A stretch of DNA of 64,000 bases from Streptomyces massasporeus (GTDB lineage: Bacteria > Actinomycetota > Actinomycetes > Streptomycetales > Streptomycetaceae), in the NCBI RefSeq assembly GCF_014648995.1, contig NZ_BMSE01000014.1, positions 62,001 through 126,000 on the forward strand, written 5' to 3'. The position numbers and the translations under genes are program-made. Below, in pieces: positions 58,839 to 64,000 of this stretch. The notes under the pieces are model-generated. The model was not told the origin of the DNA and did no database searches. It worked only from the letters and a program-made list of their open reading frames with translations. Positions within the stretch are counted from its first letter, which is position 1. Each line of letters begins with the position of its first letter.

Positions 58839-58877
58839 GGGGTACTTCTGTGGGGTACTTCTGTGGGGTACTTCTGT
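58839..58877. repeat. Three 13-bp direct repeats between divergent genes
   Basis: GGGGTACTTCTGT occurs three times without interruption (58839-58851, 58852-58864, 58865-58877). It lies between the His/Met-rich membrane protein gene (minus) and the small membrane protein gene (plus), 156 and 89 bp from their starts. It is too short for CRISPR and not coding; an operator array or slippage product is possible. Confidence 0.85.
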
Positions 58878-58965
58878 GACGGCAGGCTGAAGGTACGGAG
58901 CACGCCTGGGTTGCGAGTCGGCGACGGATCGTTCGGAAGGGTGGATTCCGCGCGATCGTTGGGCC

Positions 58966-59304
58966 ATGGCCGAACTTGCCGACAAGCAGCCCTCCGACGA
59001 AGCGAGTGCCTTCACCGCGGGTTGTCTCCTGCTTCTCGTACTGGTGGCGGACATGGCGGCCGGACTGCTGGTCGCCATCGTGCTTGTCGCCCGAGGGTGG
59101 AACCGGATGGGAGCAGCCTCCGGACGGACGGCGGCCGACGTGCCGACCCCGGACTGGGCGCCGGTGCTGGGCTTCGGTGCACTGGCCCTGGCGCTCGGCG
59201 TCACGGCCGTCCTGCTGCTGCGGATCGGGCACCGGGGCATCGGGGCGGTGCAGCTGACGCTCTGCGTCTTCCTGGCCATCCACACGCTGAGGTCCTCGCC
59301 CTGA
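58966..59304 (+). CDS. Small membrane protein (DUF6234-like)
   Basis: 112 residues with three hydrophobic segments (GCLLLLVLVADMAAGLLVAI, VLGFGALALALGVTAVLLL, AVQLTLCVFLAIHTL). It resembles small Streptomyces membrane proteins of the DUF6234 kind; function unknown. There is no Shine-Dalgarno; GATCGT ends 6 nt before the ATG, which may be a leaderless promoter. Confidence 0.7.
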   Translation: MAELADKQPSDEASAFTAGCLLLLVLVADMAAGLLVAIVLVARGWNRMGAASGRTAADVPTPDWAPVLGFGALALALGVTAVLLLRIGHRGIGAVQLTLCVFLAIHTLRSSP

Positions 59305-59337
59305 CCCACACGAGGGAGCGGCGGCCACTCGCGCCGG

Positions 59338-59475
59338 TCACTCGGACCCGGCCAGACCGCATGTGACGCCGACCAGCGAAGCGACGGCCAGGACACCACA
59401 GGCGAACCTGAGCACCGTCGGCGTCAGGAGCCGATTGACCCCCACCGTGTTCGAGAGCTCTGCCCACGCCGTCAT
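59338..59475 (-). CDS. Possible 45-residue membrane peptide in a 396-bp gap
   Basis: The gap 59305-59700 has no certain gene. On the minus strand an ATG at 59475 preceded by GCGGGGGAT opens a 45-codon frame with one good membrane segment (VLRFACGVLAVASLVGVTCG). Higher in the gap, ATG 59639 (minus, AGGA upstream) begins MGRQWILIAGYRPGGRTVAV, and a plus-strand GTG at 59514 begins MELDQPSGAPACAQCSYAPL, with a C-x-x-C; the two overlap and share third positions, so GC bias cannot separate them. All are low confidence. Confidence 0.3.
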   Translation of the reverse strand: MTAWAELSNTVGVNRLLTPTVLRFACGVLAVASLVGVTCGLAGSE

Positions 59476-59700
59476 CGATCCCCCGCAGAGACCTCCGATG
59501 CCCAGTAAAGATAGTGGAGCTCGACCAGCCCAGCGGGGCCCCGGCCTGTGCGCAGTGCTCGTACGCACCGCTGGTGACCGCGACCGTCCGCCCGCCGGGC
59601 CGGTACCCGGCGATCAGGATCCACTGCCGCCCCATATCTGTCCTGTCCGGAGTTCCGGGCGGTAGCTTGGTGGAGAGGGCCCCTGCAGAAGGGCGATTCG

Positions 59701-60138
59701 ATGGCGTGGTTCGCGTGGCTGCTCGCCGCCGCAGCACTGGGCGTCGCGGAGTTCTTCACCCTGACCCTGGTCTTCGGGCTCCTGGCGGGTGCCGCCGTGG
59801 TCGCCGCCGTCGTCGCCGGTGTGGGCATCGGCGTGGTCGGCCAGTTCGTGGCCCTCGGAGTCGCGGCGGCCGCGGGCCTTGTCGTCGTCCGTCCTGTCGC
59901 GCTGCGGCAGATGACACAGCAACCCCTCACCCGCGACGGCAGCGACGCGCTGATCGGCAAGCGGGCCGAGGTCATGCAGGAGGTCACCGCGACCCGCGGT
60001 CTGATCAAGCTCTCCGGCGAGGAGTGGTCCGCCCGCACGCTCGACGAGAGCCACGTGATCCCGGTGGGAGCGCTGGTCGACGTCATGGAGATCGAAGGCG
60101 CCACGGCCGTCGTCTACCCCCGCGAGCTTCTTCCGTGA
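59701..60138 (+). CDS. NfeD-like membrane protein
   Basis: 145 residues. Three to four hydrophobic segments (WLLAAAALGVAEFFTLTLVF, LLAGAAVVAAVVAGVGIGVV, ALGVAAAAGLVVVRPVAL) then a C-terminal OB-fold (LIGKRAEVMQEVTATRGLIK, EEWSARTLDESHVIPVGALV). This short NfeD lacks the protease part. ATG 59701 follows GAAGGG. It is 29 bp upstream of an SPFH gene, the standard partner, with which it organises membrane microdomains. Confidence 0.92.
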   Translation: MAWFAWLLAAAALGVAEFFTLTLVFGLLAGAAVVAAVVAGVGIGVVGQFVALGVAAAAGLVVVRPVALRQMTQQPLTRDGSDALIGKRAEVMQEVTATRGLIKLSGEEWSARTLDESHVIPVGALVDVMEIEGATAVVYPRELLP

Positions 60139-60167
60139 ACGGCTGAACGCACAGCAACGGAGGCACT

Positions 60168-61280
60168 GTGGAACCAGTTGTCGTCCTCGCCCTGGTGGCG
60201 GCCATCGTCGTCGTCTTCCTCGTGGCCTCCAGCGTGCGGATCGTCCCGCAGGCGCGCCGCTACAACGTCGAGCGGTTCGGCCGCTACCGCCGGACGCTGC
60301 AGCCCGGGCTGAACCTGCTCCTGCCGGTGGCGGACCGCATCAACACCAAACTCGACGTGCGCGAGCAGGTCTATTCGTCCGACCCCAGGCCGGTGATCAC
60401 CGAGGACAACCTCGTGGTCAACATCGACACCGTTCTCTACTACCAGATCACCGACCCCCGGGCGGCTGCCTACGAGGTCGCCGACTACCTGCATGCGATC
60501 GATCAGCTCACCGTGACCACGCTCCGGAACGTCATCGGCAGCATGGACCTGGAGGAGACGCTCACCTCGCGCGAGGAGATCAACTCCCGGCTGCGCGCCG
60601 TCCTCGACGACGCCACCGGCAAGTGGGGCATCCGGGTCAACCGTGTCGAGATCAAGGCCATCGATCCACCGCACACCATCAAGGAGGCGATGGAGAAGCA
60701 GATGCGGGCCGAACGTGACAAGCGCGCGGCCATCCTGCACGCCGAGGGCGAGCGGCAAGCCAAGATCCTCACCGCGGAGGGCACGAAGCAGAAGGACATC
60801 CTGGAGGCGCAGGGCACGCAGCAGGCCATGATCCTGCGGGCGGACGGTGAGGCGAAGGCGGTGGAGCTCGTCTTCCAGGCCGTCCACCGCAACAATGCCG
60901 ACGCGAAGATCCTGGCCTACAAGTATCTGGAGACGCTGCCGCACCTGGCGAACAGCGACAACAACACGTTCTGGGTGATCCCGGGGGAGCTGACCGAGGC
61001 GATCCGGACCGTCACCACCGCGTTCGGCGACCAGTCGACAGCGGGCCGGCCCTCACCCGCGCAACCCGAGGAAGCAGCCACGGGCGGCCCCGGCGACACG
61101 TCGTACGAAAGCCGGACTCCGGAACTCGGTGCGGGCTCGAAGGCCTCGCTCGACGCCGCCGCGGCTGCCGACGAGGCGGGGAGGCAGGCCGCCGCGGCGG
61201 TGAGCGACGCCAAGGCCGAGGCGGAGGCGGCGAAGTCGCCGCAGACGCCGCGGCGGGGGCAGACGCCCGGGGGTTCGTGA
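60168..61280 (+). CDS. SPFH/Band 7 (stomatin-like) membrane protein
   Basis: 370 residues. An N-terminal anchor (VVVLALVAAIVVVFLVASSV) is followed by the SPFH domain (RIVPQARRYNVERFGRYRRT, REQVYSSDPRPVITEDNLVV, LRNVIGSMDLEETLTSREEI) and a coiled coil (MEKQMRAERDKRAAILHAEG). The last 80 residues are Ala/Pro/Gly-rich and unstructured, longer than in the usual family member. GTG 60168 follows GGAGG. Forms oligomers with the NfeD protein encoded just upstream. Confidence 0.94.
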   Translation: MEPVVVLALVAAIVVVFLVASSVRIVPQARRYNVERFGRYRRTLQPGLNLLLPVADRINTKLDVREQVYSSDPRPVITEDNLVVNIDTVLYYQITDPRAAAYEVADYLHAIDQLTVTTLRNVIGSMDLEETLTSREEINSRLRAVLDDATGKWGIRVNRVEIKAIDPPHTIKEAMEKQMRAERDKRAAILHAEGERQAKILTAEGTKQKDILEAQGTQQAMILRADGEAKAVELVFQAVHRNNADAKILAYKYLETLPHLANSDNNTFWVIPGELTEAIRTVTTAFGDQSTAGRPSPAQPEEAATGGPGDTSYESRTPELGAGSKASLDAAAAADEAGRQAAAAVSDAKAEAEAAKSPQTPRRGQTPGGS

Positions 61281-61349
61281 GGCCGGTTCGGCGGGTCCGC
61301 GGCACGAGGGATCGGAGAAGCGGCACCGGGGGTGGCGGGCGCCGGCCGG

Positions 61350-61421
61350 CCCCACCGCTCGATCACCGACAGGCCCCACCGCTCGATCACCGGTCGGTCC
61401 TGCCGCTCGATCACCCGCCGC
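61350..61421. repeat. Three 24-bp direct repeats before the permease remnant
   Basis: The unit CCCCACCGCTCGATCACCG followed by 5 bases occurs at 61350-61373 and 61374-61397, and in a diverged form (TCCTGCCGCTCGATCACC) at 61398-61421. It lies between the SPFH stop and the FtsX-permease remnant, in a stretch without a gene. Confidence 0.7.
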
Positions 61422-61441
61422 CGGCACATCCGGCGGCCGCC

Positions 61442-62090
61442 GGGGCCTCCTCCTCGGCGGCCGCCGGGACGTGGACGAGGTGGCACTGCTCGACGGACGG
61501 TGGCCCGCGCGCTCCGGCGAGATCGTGCTGTCCGCCGGTCCCCGCACATCCCGACCATGGGCATGAAGATCACCTTCCCCGGCCTGTCCGGCGCGCCGGC
61601 CGTGACGGTGGTGGGTGTGGCCCGCTCGGACACGCAGACCGCCGACGCCTGCGTGGTTCCGTCCCAGGGGCCGGCGCTCACCGCGCCCGGCAGCGGCGGC
61701 TACCAGATGCTGTACCGCTCAGCCTCGACCCTCACGTCCGCGCATCCCGACCTGACGGAGACGAGCCATCACATCGCGGTCACGTCAGGCACCGACGTGA
61801 CCGTCTACGTGGAGGCGCTGAACAAGGACCTGACACCGCTGGGGGCCACCGCTCAGGCCGGCGGACTCGACGCCGGCGGTGACATGGTCGTCCGCTCAAC
61901 GCGCTGTCCACGATCCGCGATGGGCGACAGCGTGGGGCTCCGCCTCCCCGGTTCCGTCATCGCCGTCCACCACGGGGCCGAACTGTTCCCGCTGACCCTC
62001 GGCGGCCTGCTCATCGCCACCCTGGGTGTGCTGCTGCCCGCCGGCTGGGCCGCCAGGACCCGAACCGCGACCGCCCTGCGCACTGAATAG
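61442..62090 (+). pseudogene. Fragmented ABC transporter permease (FtsX/MacB type)
   Basis: Frame 1 (about 61469-61566) reads DVDEVALLDGRWPARSGEIV, a periplasmic-core motif of FtsX-type permeases. From ATG 61557, in another frame, it continues ITFPGLSGAPAVTVVGVARS and DTQTADACVVPSQGPALTA. After a less clear stretch, the last 50 codons read LTLGGLLIATLGVLLPAGWA and ARTRTATALRTE with a stop at 62090, the typical C-terminus of the family. A normal permease has about 800 residues; here roughly a quarter remains, in at least two frames, so it is a deletion remnant. Confidence 0.65.
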
Positions 62091-62096
62091 AGGTAG

Positions 62097-62570
62097 TCAA
62101 AGGCTGGTGTCGATCAAAATCTGCTGGGCCTGCTTGGGGCTGCCGGATCGGACCGCTTCGGTCATCGCGGCTCGCGCCGCCTCGGGGGGCGTGTCCGGGG
62201 GGACCACGAGCAGGGAGAAGTGGTCCTGGTCCCCTCGGGTCACGAGCGCGGTTTCGTCGCCCACGGAGAAGACGTCGATGTGCACCACACGGTCGTCGAC
62301 GGTCACCCGCGTCGGTATTTCGTCCCAGGCCGCGGAGTCCAGGCCGATCCGTGTGATCGGCCCGAGGCGCTCGGTCAGGGCGCTGATCAGGCCGGGCAGT
62401 TCGGAGGCGAGACTCCTTGAACGGGGCCACCACGCGCCGTCGAGGATGCTCTGGCGTTCGTGAGTGGTGGTGAGCCGCAGAAGCGCCGTTCCGGGACGCA
62501 TGGATTCGTGTGCACCGTCCGCCAGAAGACCTGCCGGAGGCGGGGAATCGGGATCGGGCATCGTGCTCAC
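62097..62570 (-). CDS. DUF5994 protein, paralogue 1
   Basis: 157 residues. The family signature is GAWWPRSRSLASELPGLISA in the first half and FSLLVVPPDTPPEAARAAMT near the end. Function unknown. It is the last gene of a minus-strand cluster with two more members of the family, the next one beginning 44 bp upstream. Confidence 0.85.
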   Translation of the reverse strand: MSTMPDPDSPPPAGLLADGAHESMRPGTALLRLTTTHERQSILDGAWWPRSRSLASELPGLISALTERLGPITRIGLDSAAWDEIPTRVTVDDRVVHIDVFSVGDETALVTRGDQDHFSLLVVPPDTPPEAARAAMTEAVRSGSPKQAQQILIDTSL

Positions 62571-62614
62571 CTGCCTGTTCGGGGCCTCCTCGCGTCCACG
62601 CTACTCCTGGCGGG

Positions 62615-63031
62615 TCAGGCGCGGTCGCCGAGCACGGCGGTCATGATCGGCTCGGCTGCCTCCTCGGTGGTGTCGGGCGGCACGACCAGCAGGTCCCAGC
62701 GGCCGTGGCCGGGGGCGAGCAGGACGACGGTGTCCGGGGCGTGCGCTGCGACGGCCTTCCGCAGTCGTACGACCTGGTTGGCGACGAGCATCCGGCCGGG
62801 CGCCGCGGACCAGGCCGCTCCGTTCACCGTGACGCCGGAGATGTGTCCCCAGGCGCGCGGCAGTGCGGCGAGCAGCTGCGGAAGCTCCGCCAGGAGGTCG
62901 TACGAACGTGGCCACCACACCCCGTCGAGGCGACGTGGCAGCGCGCTGTGGGGCGCGAGCCGCAGGCGGAGGAGAGGGCGGATGGACGGTGCGGGCGGTG
63001 CGGGCGGTGCGGGTGGCGCTGTGGTGATCAT
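62615..63031 (-). CDS. DUF5994 protein, paralogue 2
   Basis: 138 residues from ATG 63031 (GAAGGAAACGCC upstream). It begins with a Pro/Ala repeat (TTAPPAPPAPPAPS), then RLDGVWWPRSYDLLAELPQL and GRWDLLVVPPDTTEEAAEP. The start overlaps the stop of paralogue 3 (ATGA), so the two are translationally coupled. Function unknown. Confidence 0.88.
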   Translation of the reverse strand: MITTAPPAPPAPPAPSIRPLLRLRLAPHSALPRRLDGVWWPRSYDLLAELPQLLAALPRAWGHISGVTVNGAAWSAAPGRMLVANQVVRLRKAVAAHAPDTVVLLAPGHGRWDLLVVPPDTTEEAAEPIMTAVLGDRA

Positions 63032-63528
63032 GGCGTTTCCTTCGACGGATTGTGAAGCTCGGCCGCCAGGAGCTCGCTCGCGGTGAGGTGGAGCGCGGGG
63101 TCGGCAGCCGCGGCCATGAGCCGTGCCGCCGTGGCGGTCTCGGTCCGGGATGGGACGACGAGCAGGTCCCAGCGTCCGACGCCGTACGAGAAGAGCCGAA
63201 TCATGTGCGGGTCGAAACCGGAGGCGAACCACGCGGCCTTCACCGTGTGCCCGGGCACGGGCAGGTCGCAGGGCGCCGCCGGCCAGGTGTCGCGGTGGGA
63301 CGCCATGCGTGACACGCGTCCTCGCGTCGCGTCGAACGCCTCGGTGAGTGCGGGCAGTTCGGCCATCAGGTCATCGGTGTGGGGCCACCATGCGCCGCAG
63401 AGGGGGCCGGGCGGGAAGGTCGGTGGGCGCAGGGCGAGCCGGGCAGGGCGCGGTGGCGTGCCTACCGGGCGGCTGGCGGCGCGGTAGCCGGTCCTCGGCG
63501 GTGGGCCCGTGCCGGTGTGCGGGTTCAT
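63028..63528 (-). CDS. DUF5994 protein, paralogue 3
   Basis: 166 residues. The N-terminal 35 residues are Pro/Arg-rich and low-complexity, then CGAWWPHTDDLMAELPALTE and GVGRWDLLVVPSRTETATAA carry the family signature. The C-terminal extension (ASELLAAELHNPSKETP) is not shared with the others. It ends inside the start of paralogue 2. Function unknown. Confidence 0.86.
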   Translation of the reverse strand: MNPHTGTGPPPRTGYRAASRPVGTPPRPARLALRPPTFPPGPLCGAWWPHTDDLMAELPALTEAFDATRGRVSRMASHRDTWPAAPCDLPVPGHTVKAAWFASGFDPHMIRLFSYGVGRWDLLVVPSRTETATAARLMAAAADPALHLTASELLAAELHNPSKETP

Positions 63529-63587
63529 GGTCGTGGTTCCTGTCCTCGGGCGGCCGTCCTGCGACTGCCGGTGCCGCTGGGCGGGCG

Positions 63588-63974
63588 TCAGCCAGGCTCG
63601 TCGGTGTGGGCGCGTCGTGCCTGGGTGTGGCTGGTGGCCAGCCAGGGCGACCGGGCAACGGTCTCTTCGCCGACATGCCCGGTGTCGACGGTGAGATGGA
63701 GCAGGGTGCCCTGCCCGTCGGGGCCCGCGGGGTAGCTGCGGGGCTCGTCGCAGCGGAGGTTCCGGCGCAGTAGCTGCGTCACTCGTTGGGCGATGTCGGG
63801 GCTGGCGGCGATGATGCGGACCTCCGCGAGGTCGCCCATGGGGAGATCACCAGCGGCGGTCTCGTACGCCGGCGGGTCTTCGCTTGTGCCGTGACTGCTG
63901 CCGGTGTCGGTGCCTTGGCTGCGGCTTCGGCTGAGCGGCGCGGGCATGGACGTGACCTCTGTTCTGTCGGTCAT
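63588..63974 (-). CDS. Hypothetical protein heading the DUF5994 cluster
   Basis: 128 residues, from ATG 63974 (GAGG 6 nt upstream) or the in-frame ATG at 63947. The first 45 residues are Ser/Gly-rich; then AEVRIIAASPDIAQRVTQLL and RCDEPRSYPAGPDGQG look like a small alpha/beta domain of the kind found beside DUF5994 genes. No named family is recognised. It is 59 bp upstream of paralogue 3 on the same strand, so probably part of one operon that begins beyond the window. Confidence 0.7.
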   Translation of the reverse strand: MTDRTEVTSMPAPLSRSRSQGTDTGSSHGTSEDPPAYETAAGDLPMGDLAEVRIIAASPDIAQRVTQLLRRNLRCDEPRSYPAGPDGQGTLLHLTVDTGHVGEETVARSPWLATSHTQARRAHTDEPG

Positions 63975-64000
63975 TGCGGCCTCAACGTCCCGCGGCGTTC

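Noticed and set aside
58839..58877. CRISPR or plasmid-type replication iterons
   Set aside because: Only three 13-bp units, no spacers, no rep gene and no AT-rich tract.
59514..59700. Plus-strand protein with a C-x-x-C motif starting at GTG 59514
   Set aside because: Overlaps a minus-strand frame with the same third positions, weak ribosome site and atypical codons toward the end; kept only as a note in the gap entry.
1..64000. Insertion sequences, prophage or integrative element
   Set aside because: No transposase, integrase, phage structural or conjugation gene is visible, and the duplicated cold-shock/helicase module is not flanked by repeats.

Overview
The window looks like a chromosomal segment of a Streptomyces or close relative. 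Base composition is very GC-rich, codons end almost always in G or C, GTG starts are common, and many genes start without a Shine-Dalgarno (SD) sequence, 6-7 nt after a TANNNT-type -10 box. The content is typical of the group: LacI, LysR, TetR, GntR, AraC and NarL regulators, an ECF sigma factor, a secreted GH30 glycosidase, lipoproteins, and small families such as DUF5994, DUF4190, GYD and CGNR. I found no tRNA, rRNA, CRISPR array, insertion sequence or recognisable prophage.

Layout. 1-5.5 kb: a LysR regulator divergent from an NTF2-like protein, a decayed gene, then a LacI regulator sharing a 16-bp palindromic operator with a secreted GH30 galactanase-like enzyme. 5.6-10.6 kb: a TetR regulator divergent from an SDR / Baeyer-Villiger monooxygenase / SMP-30-like lactonase operon, a plausible alcohol-ketone-ester(lactone)-acid route. 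10.6-12.8 kb and 39.5-41.8 kb: two copies of a cold-shock protein / intrinsic terminator / DEAD-box helicase module. Both cold-shock genes have a long leader with shared sequence blocks and a hairpin whose pairing, but not sequence, is conserved. 12.8-20.6 kb: an MMPL transporter and two NarL-type two-component systems around a secreted serine hydrolase. 20.7-26.7 kb: a LysR gene and a tight five-gene catabolic operon (class III CoA-transferase, enoyl-CoA hydratase, acetoacetate-decarboxylase-like, hydroxyacyl dehydrogenase, acyl-CoA dehydrogenase). 26.8-36.4 kb: PhyH oxygenase and AraC regulator with divergent leaderless promoters, a CPA2 antiporter, an 18-bp tandem-repeat array, an FAD monooxygenase, Ohr, a Tat-exported epoxide-hydrolase-like protein and small genes. 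36.4-39 kb: an exported M19-type dipeptidase with a discoidin domain and a MerR-like protein.

42-54 kb is rich in remnants: a headless LysR gene, a frameshifted conserved protein, an SDR truncated into cytochrome bd fragments, and a frameshifted secreted protein. Intact genes among them include a DUF4232 lipoprotein, GntR, PAP2, an unusual inositol-monophosphatase-like protein, a CPA1 antiporter and a GH15 glycosidase. 54-57 kb: a FecB/FecCD/ATPase uptake system whose permease seems to start at CTG. 57-58.7 kb: an ECF sigma factor with a His/Met-rich, probably copper-related, membrane protein. 59.7-61.3 kb: an NfeD/SPFH pair. 61.4-62.1 kb: an FtsX-permease remnant. 62.1-64 kb: an operon with three DUF5994 paralogues.

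The most interesting signals are the paired cold-shock leaders (one with an added transcription attenuator), the number of leaderless promoters visible by eye, and the density of gene remnants.
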